A stretch of 64,000 nt of DNA from Pyrococcus sp. NA2. Lineage in GTDB: Archaea; Methanobacteriota_B; Thermococci; Thermococcales; Thermococcaceae. Below the pieces are notes generated by a model. It was not told the origin of the DNA. It searched no databases and worked only from the letters and a program-made list of their open reading frames with translations. The translations under genes and the position numbers were made by a program. The stretch covers positions 620,001 through 684,000 of the forward strand of contig NC_015474.1 of the NCBI RefSeq assembly GCF_000211475.1. Reading direction: 5' to 3'. Every line of letters starts with the position of its first letter. The stretch's first letter is position 1. Shown here one piece after another: positions 1 through 8,552 of the stretch.

Positions 1-140
1 GGGCCGTTCTTGGGATAGGAATAAACGTTAGGAACCCAATCCCGGAAGGTTCTGCCAGGCTCGAAGGGGCAAGTCTGAGGGAGGTTGCTGGCATAGTTAT
101 CAGAGTTCTCCAACGATACATTCAACGGGAACGTGCTTAA
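1..140 (+). CDS. C-terminal end of a biotin-protein ligase-like protein (partial)
   Basis: An open frame (codons start at base 3) enters from the left edge and stops at a TAA at 138-140. It begins [16 protein letters not shown] and ends in a helix-like stretch ([20 protein letters not shown]). The GIGINV segment followed by a short loop and helix is typical of the catalytic domain of biotin-protein ligase (BirA), which attaches biotin to carboxylase carrier proteins. The frame stops soon after that helix, so the small SH3-like C-terminal domain found in many ligases is absent or was lost. Its last 41 bases overlap the 3' end of the convergent kptA. The family call rests on a short stretch. 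Confidence 0.5.
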   Translation, partial: AVLGIGINVRNPIPEGSARLEGASLREVAGIVIRVLQRYIQRERA

Positions 141-675
141 CTATTCTAACTTTCTTTCCAGCCTTTAAGATCTTCAATCCCTTTTTCCTCAGGCACTCCG
201 CATCTATAAGGAGAACGACGACATTGCTTCCATGCCTCCTTCCTGTGTTGTACGCGTCTTCGTAGTTCAGGCTTAGGTGAACGAACTGTCTCTTCATCGG
301 CTTTATCCCCTCTTTCATTATTCCTTCTAAGTTTTCCCTGATTGTTCCATGGTAGAGAATCTTGCTCTCAAGGTCTTCTTCATGCTTTAGGTTCACTGGA
401 TAGCTGTGTCCGTATCTGGCCCTAATTTTATTTCCCCTGATCTCGTACCTTTCCTTTTCGTCCCTCTCCACGATATCCCTGATGAACTCCTCAGTAACCC
501 AGGGATAGACCTTCCTAACCGCGTTAACAAGCTCATCTATCTCCACGAATCCCTCTTCATCTGGGCTTAATCCAAAGCTCCAGGGATCGTGCCTTAAGAT
601 GTAGGCCATTAACTTGCTGACCTTGAACCTCACGTCCGAAGTTCTAACCTTCCAAGTTAAATCCGTTTCGTCCAA
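100..675 (-). CDS. kptA: RNA 2'-phosphotransferase KptA/Tpt1
   Basis: KptA/Tpt1 enzymes move an internal RNA 2'-phosphate to NAD+, giving ADP-ribose 1'',2''-cyclic phosphate; in eukaryotes this finishes tRNA splicing, and the archaeal role is unclear. The 191-residue product has the N-terminal winged-helix part ([16 protein letters not shown], with the conserved R-H) and the C-terminal NAD-binding part (LYHGT, then [18 protein letters not shown]). Length fits the family (about 180). A GTG at Val14 is an alternative start giving VRFKVSKLM at the N terminus, close to where relatives begin. It is convergent with the partial ligase gene, overlapping it by 41 bp. Confidence 0.9.
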   Translation of the reverse strand: MDETDLTWKVRTSDVRFKVSKLMAYILRHDPWSFGLSPDEEGFVEIDELVNAVRKVYPWVTEEFIRDIVERDEKERYEIRGNKIRARYGHSYPVNLKHEEDLESKILYHGTIRENLEGIMKEGIKPMKRQFVHLSLNYEDAYNTGRRHGSNVVVLLIDAECLRKKGLKILKAGKKVRIVKHVPVECIVGEL

Positions 676-793
676 ACAGGAAACTATGCTCCCAAAGAGC
701 CAGGTAATTGTTCTGGTGAAATCTAAGCAGAATTCTGCCCTTAGAACCAGAGATTGAATTCAATTGAAAAGAAGGAGAGAAAAAAATTGTGTT

Positions 794-2275
794 CTAAGAA
801 TGAGAGTAAATTCTAAACACATCTCCTAGGTCTATTATGCCGTTCTTGTCCATATCTATAAGTTCCTCGATCCTTGTATCGACTTTCTCACCTAGGAATA
901 GGGTTAGAGCCACGTACGCATCTTCTGGAGTTACCTTGTAATCTCCTGTGATATCACCCTTAACGGAGCTTGGTCTGGACGAGATCTCTGCATGGAGCAT
1001 TTTGTTCCCAAATAACATTAACTTTGCTATGGTCTTTGCTACATCGATGTGATGCATGAATCCTCTAAAATTCTCTGCTCCGGGTCCATAGGCTAATAGA
1101 GGAACCGGTTCTCCGGTGTGCTTATGAGAGGCAAACCCTACTCCAAGCTTCTTTGAAATTATCTCCCCAAGGATGTTTGCTATTTTGTATGGATCCCTAA
1201 TTTCCTTTATAGCATTTATCTCTTCTTCTGTAAATGTAAGACCTGTATACCTTCTTAGAACTCCCTCTATGTCCCCCTTTTCAATGATTTCCCTTGCTAT
1301 CTTCTCAACGCTGGCGTTGATGTTCTTGATCTCGTTAATCTTAATCGACCTTCCATAATTCAAACCAACGGCGAGTCCTCCTGTTTCATGATCAGCTAGA
1401 ACTATCACCAACGTGTCTCCCCTCTTTTTTGCATACTCTAAGATGTATCCAACTACATCGTCGAATTCCTTGGTCTCTGCAACTGTTGAGGCAACATCAT
1501 TTAAGTGGCATGCATGATCTATTCTACCTCCTTCAATCATTAAGAAGAAACCATTTGGATTCTTCTCTAGAATCTCTATCGCTTTCTTGGTCATCTCTAA
1601 TAGGCCTACATCGCTCTCCTTCCTATCTAGGACAAAAGGAATGTGGCTGTCTGCAAATAGCCCAAGGAGTTTTCTCACTTCACTTACATTCATGAGTTCG
1701 TCTCTCGTATATACTATTGTATAGCCAAGTTTTTTTGCAAATTCAAGAGTTTCTCTGCTGAATTTCTTCCTCCCACCACCCATTAGGACTGTCACGTTGT
1801 GGAGTATCAATTGCTTGGCTATCTCCTTCTCCATATCTCTCTCCGGAACATGGGATGCGAATACGGCAGGTGTTGCATGGGTTATCCTTGTAGTTGTCAC
1901 TAACCCAGTTGACTTTCCAAGCATTTGAGCAATTTCGAGTAGGGTAGTTAGGTTCACATAGTATCCTTTGGATATGTTCAACATGGATATCATCCTATTG
2001 TATGTTTTCACTCCAGTGGCTATTGCCGTTCCTGCGGCGGCTGAGTCTGTGACCTCTCCACTTAGAGAATCGGTAAGTAAAAAACCAGTGTACGGAAATT
2101 CCTCCATGTTGAGGTGTCCATATACCAGCCTTGTTAGTTGAACTTGGGCGAATCCCATGCCATCTCCAATTAGCAGTATAATGTTCTTTGGGGCACTGTG
2201 CTCATAAGCTAGAGAGGGCTGAAACGGGAACACAAATATTATTCCTAGGAGTAAGAAGGTTTTTAGGGTTTTCAT
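794..2275 (-). CDS. Secreted alkaline phosphatase with C-terminal dockerin-like domain
   Basis: A phosphomonoesterase of the alkaline phosphatase superfamily, 493 residues. Residues 1-23 form a signal peptide (KTFLLLGIIFVFPF, then SLA), so it acts outside the cell. Metal and catalytic motifs are in the expected order: GDGMG with Asp38, TDSAAAGTA with nucleophile Ser78, MIEGGRIDHACH, LADHETGG and SHKHTGEP. The last about 55 residues hold two EF-hand-like calcium loops (GDITGDYKVTPEDA and DMDKNGIIDLGD), the layout of a dockerin domain, unusual on a phosphatase. A secreted thermostable alkaline phosphatase is known from P. abyssi. It has its own promoter; whether phosphate controls it cannot be seen. 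Confidence 0.93.
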   Translation of the reverse strand: MKTLKTFLLLGIIFVFPFQPSLAYEHSAPKNIILLIGDGMGFAQVQLTRLVYGHLNMEEFPYTGFLLTDSLSGEVTDSAAAGTAIATGVKTYNRMISMLNISKGYYVNLTTLLEIAQMLGKSTGLVTTTRITHATPAVFASHVPERDMEKEIAKQLILHNVTVLMGGGRKKFSRETLEFAKKLGYTIVYTRDELMNVSEVRKLLGLFADSHIPFVLDRKESDVGLLEMTKKAIEILEKNPNGFFLMIEGGRIDHACHLNDVASTVAETKEFDDVVGYILEYAKKRGDTLVIVLADHETGGLAVGLNYGRSIKINEIKNINASVEKIAREIIEKGDIEGVLRRYTGLTFTEEEINAIKEIRDPYKIANILGEIISKKLGVGFASHKHTGEPVPLLAYGPGAENFRGFMHHIDVAKTIAKLMLFGNKMLHAEISSRPSSVKGDITGDYKVTPEDAYVALTLFLGEKVDTRIEELIDMDKNGIIDLGDVFRIYSHS

Positions 2276-2310
2276 TTCCCTTCACCATTACTCTAAAGTC
2301 ATGGAAGAAG

Positions 2311-2319
2311 ATATAAAGA
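2311..2319 (-). promoter_or_regulatory. TATA box of the alkaline phosphatase gene
   Basis: On the minus strand the bases read CTTTATAT, about 36-44 bases upstream of the phosphatase ATG, with a GGTGA SD site just before the start. The spacing gives a leader of about 10-15 bases. Confidence 0.55.
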
Positions 2320-2399
2320 TTTCCGCAATAGAATATAGTATCATAGATAGTGTACATACATCTATATAGACAACTTTGAAAAAATAATAAGGGAAGACT

Positions 2400-3080
2400 C
2401 TAGCTAAGTGCTGCAAGTAGCTTCTCAAGGAACATCTTCTCTGGGTAAGCTCCCTCGAACTGAACCTTATCCTCACCGTTCACCTGAATAACTATCTTCG
2501 GCACGGCCATGACGTTGTACTGATCTGCCCACTCTGGATACTCAATGGCCTCAACCATGTCCCCAAGTATCTTGCCCTTTCCCGCCTTCGTGTTCTCTAT
2601 TGCAAACTTGTGGGCCATCCTAACTGCCAATGGACAGTAGGGGCACGTTGGAGTAACGAAGACGAGTATTCTAACGTCCTTGTCTATCTTAGCCACTTCT
2701 TCCTTGCTATCGGGCATTAGATCAGTATCGGCCCTGCTCACATCGACTATATCCTCAAGGAAGGCAGCAAACTCGTGTCCAGCTGGAATTCCAAAGTATC
2801 TAACTCCAAAGTCCTTTCCATCCTGAGTTATCGTTGTCGCTGGGGCCCTATCTATCCTGTACTTCTTCGCCAACTCCTTCCCCTCTGGAGTGTCGAAGTC
2901 AATTATCTCATAGCTGAGCTTATCCGTTAACTCTGAGAGCTCCTGAACGAGTTGCTTTAGCTGGTCACAGTACTGGCAGTGCTCCTTACCGATAAACACG
3001 ATGAGCTTGACTGGATTAACCATTTTTGAGAAGAATTCTTCCTTGATTATCCTCTTGTCCTCCTCACTTATCAATCCCAT
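2400..3080 (-). CDS. pdo: Protein disulfide oxidoreductase (glutaredoxin-like, two thioredoxin folds)
   Basis: Pdo shuffles and forms disulfide bonds in cytosolic proteins, which are common in hyperthermophiles, and can be reduced by thioredoxin reductase. The 226-residue protein has two thioredoxin folds: CQYC at residues 35-38 in the first and CPYC at 146-149 in the second. It is nearly identical to the P. furiosus protein of solved structure as I recall it. The start ATG at 3080 has a GGAGGTGG SD site and a TATA box at 3101-3110. It is divergent from surR, the known arrangement in Pyrococcus, and shares the SurR operator region, which fits redox/sulfur control. Confidence 0.96.
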   Translation of the reverse strand: MGLISEEDKRIIKEEFFSKMVNPVKLIVFIGKEHCQYCDQLKQLVQELSELTDKLSYEIIDFDTPEGKELAKKYRIDRAPATTITQDGKDFGVRYFGIPAGHEFAAFLEDIVDVSRADTDLMPDSKEEVAKIDKDVRILVFVTPTCPYCPLAVRMAHKFAIENTKAGKGKILGDMVEAIEYPEWADQYNVMAVPKIVIQVNGEDKVQFEGAYPEKMFLEKLLAALS

Positions 3081-3100
3081 TCAAACCACCTCCACTAAAT

Positions 3101-3110
3101 GTTTATAATG
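3101..3110 (-). promoter_or_regulatory. TATA box of pdo
   Basis: The minus strand reads CATTATAAAC here, about 21-30 bases upstream of the pdo ATG. The SurR site lies just upstream of it. Confidence 0.55.
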
Positions 3111-3144
3111 TTAATTGACAAACCTGAAGTTGACTCAAATTCAG

Positions 3145-3161
3145 GTTGTCAACCGAAGGTT
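3145..3161. promoter_or_regulatory. SurR operator, extended consensus GTTn3AACn5GTT
   Basis: The bases GTTGTCAAC at 3145-3153, then five bases and GTT at 3159-3161, match the published extended SurR binding consensus exactly. The site lies between the divergent pdo and surR genes, upstream of both TATA boxes. SurR binds such sites when reduced and lets go when elemental sulfur oxidises its CxxC, so this site probably couples pdo and surR expression to sulfur. Confidence 0.88.
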
Positions 3162-3171
3162 GAATGCACAA

Positions 3172-3179
3172 TATATAAG
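3172..3179 (+). promoter_or_regulatory. TATA box of surR
   Basis: The bases TATATAAG lie about 33-40 bases before the ATG at 3212. Transcription would start near 3203, giving a leader of about 9 bases that carries the GGTGGTG SD site. Confidence 0.55.
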
Positions 3180-3211
3180 CTTTGCGCCACACATCTGGGT
3201 AGGTGGTGAAG

Positions 3212-3928
3212 ATGGAACCTGATTTGTTTTACATCCTCGGGAACAAGGTTAGAAGGGATTTACTGTCTCATTTAACATGTACCGAGTGTTACTTTAGCCT
3301 TCTAAGTAGTAGGGTAACCGTATCATCAACGGCCGTTGCAAAGCATCTCAGGATAATGGAGAGGGAGGGCATACTGAAGTCTTACGAAAAGGAGGAGAGG
3401 TTCATAGGGCCTACTAAGAAGTACTATAAGATATCGGTTGCGAAGTCCTATGTGGTCACCTTAACTCCAGACATGTTTTGGTTCAAAGGGTTCGACATAG
3501 ATAACCCAGTCCTCACGGATTTCAAGATAGAACTGTCCAAGCTCAATGAAAATCCCGAGGGTTTAAGGAGCCTCCTCACTGAGTTCTTAAAGGCTAGTAA
3601 AGAGTTGGATAAGGTTTTAAAGGCCTTTGTTTCAATAGAGGCTTACAGAAATAGCTTAATTAAGAAGATTAAGGATGAATACTTAAGAACCATTGGTGAT
3701 ATGACTCAACTTGCGATCCTCCATTACCTCCTTCTAAATGGTGAGGCCACAATTGAAGAACTTAGCGACAGGCTGAACTTGAAGGAAAGAGAGATTAGAG
3801 AGAGAATAGCCGAAATGAGTAAGTTCGTCCCGATAAAGTTAATAAATAACGAGAAGGTCTTACTGGACGAGGAGAAAATAATGAAGGGTGATTGGAATGG
3901 CGAAGAGGATAAGGGTTCTGGTGAATGA
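3212..3928 (+). CDS. surR: Sulfur-responsive transcriptional regulator SurR
   Basis: SurR is the redox-switch regulator that turns hydrogenase genes on and sulfur-reduction genes off or on according to elemental sulfur in Pyrococcus and Thermococcus. The product starts MEPDLFYILGNKVRR, an ArsR-like winged helix, and carries the CxxC redox switch CTEC at residues 23-26. A second helix-turn-helix-like segment (TIEELSDRLNLKEREIRERI) lies near the C terminus. GTG codons at 3203 and 3206 are in frame, but GGTGGTG there is better read as the SD for ATG 3212. The gene faces pdo, as in P. furiosus, and overlaps the ferredoxin gene by 32 bp. Confidence 0.95.
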   Translation: MEPDLFYILGNKVRRDLLSHLTCTECYFSLLSSRVTVSSTAVAKHLRIMEREGILKSYEKEERFIGPTKKYYKISVAKSYVVTLTPDMFWFKGFDIDNPVLTDFKIELSKLNENPEGLRSLLTEFLKASKELDKVLKAFVSIEAYRNSLIKKIKDEYLRTIGDMTQLAILHYLLLNGEATIEELSDRLNLKEREIRERIAEMSKFVPIKLINNEKVLLDEEKIMKGDWNGEEDKGSGE

Positions 3929-4091
3929 GGACAAATGCTATCTCTGTGGTGGCTGTGCTGGAGTTTGTCCAACCCTTGCAATTCACGTTTCTTCTTCTTG
4001 GGAGTTCTTCGAGGACAAGTGCATTTCTTGCATGATATGCATAAAGGCCTGTCCAGTTGGAGCCTTAAGCTATGAGGAGGTGTCTCAATGA
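3897..4091 (+). CDS. Small 2[4Fe-4S] ferredoxin
   Basis: A 64-residue bacterial-type ferredoxin with two cluster motifs, [12 protein letters not shown] and [12 protein letters not shown], each giving four cysteines for a [4Fe-4S] cluster. The start ATG lies inside the end of surR, and a GTG at 3888 is in frame but lacks a better SD. The stop overlaps the start of the downstream flavoprotein reductase (ATGAGG with TGA), so the two are translationally coupled. Archaeal geranylgeranyl reductases can take electrons from ferredoxin, so this protein is probably its electron donor; that is inference from position. Confidence 0.88.
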   Translation: MAKRIRVLVNEDKCYLCGGCAGVCPTLAIHVSSSWEFFEDKCISCMICIKACPVGALSYEEVSQ

Positions 4092-5269
4092 GGTACGATG
4101 TCGTTGTCGTTGGTTCTGGAGTTGCTGGGCCTATAGTCGCTAGGAACGTCGCTAAGGCCGGTTTCTCTGTATTGTTAGTTGACAAAAAGCCTGCAATAGG
4201 TGCCCCAAAGCAGTGCGCTGAAGGCCTAACCATGAACGCCTTCAAGGAGTTCGACATACCCTATGACAAGCGCTTCATAAACAGGGAAATTTATGGTGCA
4301 AAGATATACTCCCCGAGTGGATACACAGCTGAACTTAGGTATAAGGAGGTTAGTGGAGTAATCCTGGAGAGGAAGGTGTTCGATAAGATGCTCGCGTATT
4401 ATGCAGCGAAGGCCGGTGCCGATGTGTGGGCCAGGACTGAAGTCGTGGATGTAATAAGGAAAGATGGGAGGATAGTTGGGGTTAAGGCCAAGCATGAGGG
4501 AGAGCCCGTTGAGATAGAGGCAAAGGTTATAGTTGCGGCTGATGGAGTTGAGAGTACAATAGCTAGAAAGGCTGGAATAAACACCTACGCTCCTCCTCAT
4601 GAGTTCGACTCCGGCTATGAATATGAGATGCTCATAGAGGGGTTTGATCCGGACTTAATTCATCTCTGGTTTGGGACGAAGATAGCTCCCAGGGGATACA
4701 TATGGGTATTCCCAAAGGATGAGGACAGGGCCAACGTTGGCATCGGGATAAACTCGGATAACGAGCTCACGGCAAAGTACTATCTAGACAAGTGGCTAAA
4801 GGAGAACAACATACCAATGAGAAAGATCCTTGAGATAAACGTTGGTCTAATTCCAGTTGGTGGCTTTGTCAAGGAGCTCGTCAAGGAAAATGTTCTCGTC
4901 GTTGGGGATGCAGCCAGGCAGGTTAATCCCGTTCACGGTGGTGGAATGGCCGAGGCAATGAAGGCGGCAACCATAGCATCGAAGTGGATAGTTAAGGCCT
5001 TGGAAGAGGAGAACTTGGAGCTCCTGAAGAACTACAAGGAGGAATGGTGGAAGAAAGAGGGGCCAAGGATGGAGAAGTTACTTAGGCTTAGAAGGGCCAT
5101 GGAGAAGCTTACAGATGAGGATCTCGATGTCTTCGTTCAACTCGTTAGCGGTACAGACCTGGAGAAGTTGGCCAGTGGAAACTACCTCGAGGTAATCAAA
5201 GCCCTAATGAGGCATCCAAAAGTTTTGATGAGCAGGAGGAGGCTTGAGATACTTAAGGCCTTACTATGA
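4088..5269 (+). CDS. Geranylgeranyl reductase family FAD protein (archaeal lipid saturation)
   Basis: A 393-residue flavoprotein of the digeranylgeranylglycerophospholipid reductase family, which saturates the isoprenoid chains of archaeal membrane lipids. The N terminus carries the FAD-binding Rossmann motif [14 protein letters not shown] around residues 39-45 contains the family's conserved Cys, and the second FAD motif is [17 protein letters not shown]. Length fits the family. It overlaps the ferredoxin gene by 4 bp and its end overlaps convergent nadE by 17 bp. Electron delivery by the coupled ferredoxin is likely. The exact lipid substrate cannot be told from sequence. Confidence 0.88.
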   Translation: MRYDVVVVGSGVAGPIVARNVAKAGFSVLLVDKKPAIGAPKQCAEGLTMNAFKEFDIPYDKRFINREIYGAKIYSPSGYTAELRYKEVSGVILERKVFDKMLAYYAAKAGADVWARTEVVDVIRKDGRIVGVKAKHEGEPVEIEAKVIVAADGVESTIARKAGINTYAPPHEFDSGYEYEMLIEGFDPDLIHLWFGTKIAPRGYIWVFPKDEDRANVGIGINSDNELTAKYYLDKWLKENNIPMRKILEINVGLIPVGGFVKELVKENVLVVGDAARQVNPVHGGGMAEAMKAATIASKWIVKALEEENLELLKNYKEEWWKKEGPRMEKLLRLRRAMEKLTDEDLDVFVQLVSGTDLEKLASGNYLEVIKALMRHPKVLMSRRRLEILKALL

Positions 5270-6026
5270 GGTCGTCGAACTTTGGTCCCAGGGGTAATCT
5301 CCTCTTGTGTTCGCTTCCCTTTACAAGCTTTTCAACGTGTTCAACCTTGCTCATTGGAATGTTGAGTTCCTTTGCTATCTTCTCCTTTTCCATTCCAAGG
5401 TCTACAAGCCTCCAGAGTATCTCGTCAAGTAATGCATAGCTTATTCCAAGTTCATCTTCATCAGTTTGACCTTCCCAAAGTCCAGCTGAGGGCTTCTTCT
5501 TTACTATCCTCTCAGGAACCCCAATTCTCTTCGCTATCTCCCAAACCTCAGTCTTGTAGAGATTTATCAGTGGGGCATAATCACTTGCTCCATCCCCCCA
5601 CTTAGTGAAGTACCCCGTTAGAAATTCGCTCCTGTTGCTCGTTCCAAGGACTATTCTTCCCAGGGAATTGGCGTGAGCATAGAGAATTATCATCCTCGTT
5701 CTGGCCATGATATTTCCAAGGGCCTTCCTATCAAGCTCTAAGTTTAGGTTTTCCCTGAATGAATCAACGATCGGCCTTATGTTAATGACCTTGTACCCTA
5801 TTCCGAGGCTTTCAGCTACAAGCTTTGCATCCTCAACGTCCTTGTTCTCAAAGTACGGCATTATCAGTCCCAAAACCCTTTCCCTACCTAGTGCCTTGGT
5901 TGCCAGGTAAGCTACGGTTGCGCTGTCAACTCCTCCACTTATTCCAACGACGACTCCGCTCTTGCCCACATCCCTTATGAAATCAACTAACCTCTCCACA
6001 ACTTTATCGTAGTTTAGCCTCCTCAT
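5253..6026 (-). CDS. nadE: NAD+ synthetase (ammonia-dependent)
   Basis: NadE makes NAD+ from nicotinic acid adenine dinucleotide, ATP and ammonia. The 257-residue protein has the PP-loop SGGVDS near residue 30, [22 protein letters not shown] in the central part, and [15 protein letters not shown], all standard for the family. There is no glutamine amidotransferase domain, so free ammonia is the nitrogen source. The start overlaps the stop of the upstream TPR gene by 4 bp, so the two form an operon. Confidence 0.95.
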   Translation of the reverse strand: MRRLNYDKVVERLVDFIRDVGKSGVVVGISGGVDSATVAYLATKALGRERVLGLIMPYFENKDVEDAKLVAESLGIGYKVINIRPIVDSFRENLNLELDRKALGNIMARTRMIILYAHANSLGRIVLGTSNRSEFLTGYFTKWGDGASDYAPLINLYKTEVWEIAKRIGVPERIVKKKPSAGLWEGQTDEDELGISYALLDEILWRLVDLGMEKEKIAKELNIPMSKVEHVEKLVKGSEHKRRLPLGPKFDDLIVRP

Positions 6027-6937
6027 AGCTCAGCCTCCCCCAGGAATTCTAATATTGAGACGAGCCTTTCATCCTTAATCTTCATGATCATCTCGCTAAC
6101 CTCTTCCCTTCCAATCTTCCCAGCCCTGTACAGGGCTATTCTTCTCACCCCTTCGAAGAACTCTTGGAGGTTGGGAAGTGCAGCTTTAAACATCGGCATG
6201 TTCAAGTATATCTCCTCGTACTTGTCATCTAAAATTAATTGCCAAAGCAGGTCTATCAATCCGTCGAATGCAACTTCAAATACCTCATCATCCTCGGACT
6301 CTACGAGTGAATACAAGGCTTCCTGGATTGCGGCTTCGTAGTTCTCGTCATCTTCGAATATCTCTTTGAAGACTATATGAATCTGAGCTCTAATGTTCCT
6401 GTCCTTAACTCTCGGTAGCATCCCTGCAAGTATTTCCTTGGCCTTAACCTTATCTCCGGCCTCGAAGGTTATGTAAGCATAATAAACTTCGGCCTGTTGA
6501 AGCTTTTCTTCGTTTCCACTATCTTTAAATGCTTTAACGGCTTTCTCTATGGCGTCTCTAGCCTTATCATATTCTTGGAGATCCTCGTGGACTGTTGCGA
6601 TTCCATAGTATACCTCTCCCCTTCTCTCTGGATCACTTTCCTTCTTAAGTAGCTCCCTGTATATATCGAGGGCCTTCTCTGGGTAACCTAAGAGAGAGTA
6701 GAGGTCTGCCAAGTGAAGTAGACCATCAAATCCCTTTTCTTTTGCCACATTCTCAAATTCTTTAAGCTTGTCTATGCCAAAGAATTCAGCATAATAATAA
6801 GTTACAAGCTTCAACAATTCCAAATCTCCCTTTTCCTTCCCAATCTTTTCCCCGATCTCGAGGATCTCTTGGAGTTCTTCATCACTCAGTGAGTCGATCT
6901 TCTTCTCCAGAATTTCCTTAATCTCTTCCGGACTCAT
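6023..6937 (-). CDS. TPR-like helical repeat protein, function unknown
   Basis: A 304-residue, acidic, all-helical protein. Residues about 60-200 show tetratricopeptide-type pairs of helices ([22 protein letters not shown], with [21 protein letters not shown] after it), a protein-protein binding scaffold. No signal peptide or catalytic motif is visible. It overlaps nadE by 4 bp and is transcribed first, so the pair is co-expressed, but nothing links it to NAD synthesis beyond position. Confidence 0.75.
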   Translation of the reverse strand: MSPEEIKEILEKKIDSLSDEELQEILEIGEKIGKEKGDLELLKLVTYYYAEFFGIDKLKEFENVAKEKGFDGLLHLADLYSLLGYPEKALDIYRELLKKESDPERRGEVYYGIATVHEDLQEYDKARDAIEKAVKAFKDSGNEEKLQQAEVYYAYITFEAGDKVKAKEILAGMLPRVKDRNIRAQIHIVFKEIFEDDENYEAAIQEALYSLVESEDDEVFEVAFDGLIDLLWQLILDDKYEEIYLNMPMFKAALPNLQEFFEGVRRIALYRAGKIGREEVSEMIMKIKDERLVSILEFLGEAEL

Positions 6938-6984
6938 AGTATTTCCCGCTAAACTTTAAACATCAGAATCTTAAATATGTTGGG

Positions 6985-7440
6985 ATGGAGATGGGGAAGG
7001 TTAGAATTGTTAAGAAGCCTGAAGATTTCAATCTCCAAGAAGCGGTTTCGATGATTTCCTCTCCTTCAACAGGTGGAATAGTTATGTTCCTTGGCAAGGT
7101 TAGAAATGAGAATTTTGGTAGGAGGGTGAAAAAGCTAATTTACGAAGCCTACGAAGAGATGGCACTCAGGGAAATGGAGAGGATTAGAGAGGAGGCCTTG
7201 AAAAGGTTCCCAATAAATGATATCGTGATATGGCACAGGATCGGTGAGCTTGACATCGGTGAGAATACGATCTTAGTAATTGCCTCTGGAAAGCATAGGA
7301 AAGAGGCCTTTGATGCCTGTATCTGGGTGGTTGATGAAGTTAAGAAGAGAGTCCCAATATGGAAGAAGGAGATTACCGAGGAGGGTGAGTTCTGGATCGA
7401 GGGTGACAAGCCAATCCCTGCAAACAGGCCTGGTTCCTGA
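6985..7440 (+). CDS. moaE: Molybdopterin synthase large subunit MoaE
   Basis: MoaE is the catalytic subunit of molybdopterin synthase, which adds two sulfurs to precursor Z; in Pyrococcus the product serves tungsten enzymes. The 151-residue protein has GGIVMFLGKVRNEN near the N terminus, YEAYEEMALREM, IWHRIGELDIGE, the SGKHRKEAFDAC segment and the catalytic-lysine region VPIWKKEI. The first ATG (6985) and one two codons later are both possible; no SD precedes either, so the message may be leaderless. The partner moaD is not nearby. Confidence 0.93.
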   Translation: MEMGKVRIVKKPEDFNLQEAVSMISSPSTGGIVMFLGKVRNENFGRRVKKLIYEAYEEMALREMERIREEALKRFPINDIVIWHRIGELDIGENTILVIASGKHRKEAFDACIWVVDEVKKRVPIWKKEITEEGEFWIEGDKPIPANRPGS

Positions 7441-7533
7441 TAACTTTTTTATGAACTACCGCAAGTAGTATGCAAAATCCGTATAGAAAAAGTTAATATA
7501 GAGCGTGAGTAATTCCCACTTTTGGTGACCGCC

Positions 7534-8460
7534 GTGGAGGAGGCGAAGCCCCTCGTCACGACAAACCTCAACGTTAGGGAGTCGCCAAAGATAAGCACGA
7601 TCTCAAAGCCTCCATGGGTCTCCACGTTTCACAAGGGTAAGTTGGAGAGAATAATCCTCTTGATTGGCGAGGGAAAGGGAAGATTTTCCGAGAGAAGTGG
7701 CATTCCGAGGAGTATAGGGTGCCTTGGCAATCACAGGCTGACCCTCTATAGAAGGAAATTGTCCCTCAGTAGCTTTAAGAAGGTTATAAGGGAGTTTCAA
7801 AGGATAGCTCCCGGTGGTGAAGTCTACATAACCAACTATGATGACATCAAAGAGGCAGTTGAACTCGCGAGCTTTGCCTCAGAAAGGGATCTTGATGTTT
7901 ACCTAATTGCGTTACCCGAGGATGTACCACAGGTGCCCAAGGATCGGAAGTTCAAGTTGGTTGGAGAGTACTTCTATGAGGAGCTTGACGATGGGGTTAA
8001 GAACGTTGACATACTGTTACTCGTCGTTAAATTCAAGGAGTATAAAGAGCTTTTGAAGAATGGCATAGATTTCAATGGTGATATTTGGATCGACGTACTC
8101 TATCCAGGGTCTTTAAGATTCCTGGACTTCAATCCAATAGAGCTGAGAAAGATTGCAAACTCAACTGCAATCTCTTATAGTCCCTGTTTAGCTGGATTGG
8201 TTGCCATAAGTCCAGAGGGCTTCGTAACACCTTGCCCTCTCCTTAGAAAGTTTATAGTTGGAGATATAACAAGGGAAAGTCTAAAGACGATAATTAAAAA
8301 GCAGAGGCTAAAGAAGTTCTGGAAGCTCACTAAGGACAAAATAGAGTTTTGTAGTAGATGCAACCTTAGATATGCATGTCATGATTGCAGAGCTCTGGAA
8401 TACATGGCAACTGGGGAATTACTTGGCATGGAATTTTGTCCCCTTATGGAACCTATCTAA
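7534..8460 (+). CDS. SPASM-domain protein without a radical-SAM cluster motif
   Basis: The C-terminal third has the seven-cysteine SPASM pattern that binds auxiliary iron-sulfur clusters in peptide-modifying radical SAM enzymes: Cys218, Cys234, then Cys273-x2-Cys276-x5-Cys282-x2-Cys285, and Cys302 (numbering from GTG 7534). The N-terminal part has no CxxxCxxC; where it would be expected only Cys63 remains, followed by His67 and Thr70. It may be a catalytically dead relative or an electron-transfer protein. GTG 7534 is chosen because GGTGA lies five bases before it; TTG 7522 or GTG 7525 are alternatives. A TATA-like TTAATATAG is at 7493-7501. Confidence 0.7.
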   Translation: MEEAKPLVTTNLNVRESPKISTISKPPWVSTFHKGKLERIILLIGEGKGRFSERSGIPRSIGCLGNHRLTLYRRKLSLSSFKKVIREFQRIAPGGEVYITNYDDIKEAVELASFASERDLDVYLIALPEDVPQVPKDRKFKLVGEYFYEELDDGVKNVDILLLVVKFKEYKELLKNGIDFNGDIWIDVLYPGSLRFLDFNPIELRKIANSTAISYSPCLAGLVAISPEGFVTPCPLLRKFIVGDITRESLKTIIKKQRLKKFWKLTKDKIEFCSRCNLRYACHDCRALEYMATGELLGMEFCPLMEPI

Positions 8461-8493
8461 TTCCCTCCTTCTTCTATTCGTTATTTGAGCAAA

Positions 8494-8503
8494 ATCTTTA
8501 TAT
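8494..8503 (+). promoter_or_regulatory. TATA box of the KaiC-like gene pair
   Basis: CTTTATATTC lies about 50-59 bases before the ATG of the first KaiC-like gene; a GGGGTGAGG SD site precedes that ATG. Only 12 bp separate the two ATPase genes, so this promoter probably serves both. Confidence 0.45.
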
Positions 8504-8552
8504 TCAGCTTGTTCAAACTTCAGGTTGATTAAGCTAACCTGGGGTGAGGATT

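Noticed and set aside
3724-4257. Minus-strand frame of 177 residues opposite surR and ferredoxin
   Set aside because: It is a mirror of real genes on the plus strand with clear motifs, is Ser-rich in the way such antisense frames are, and has no SD.
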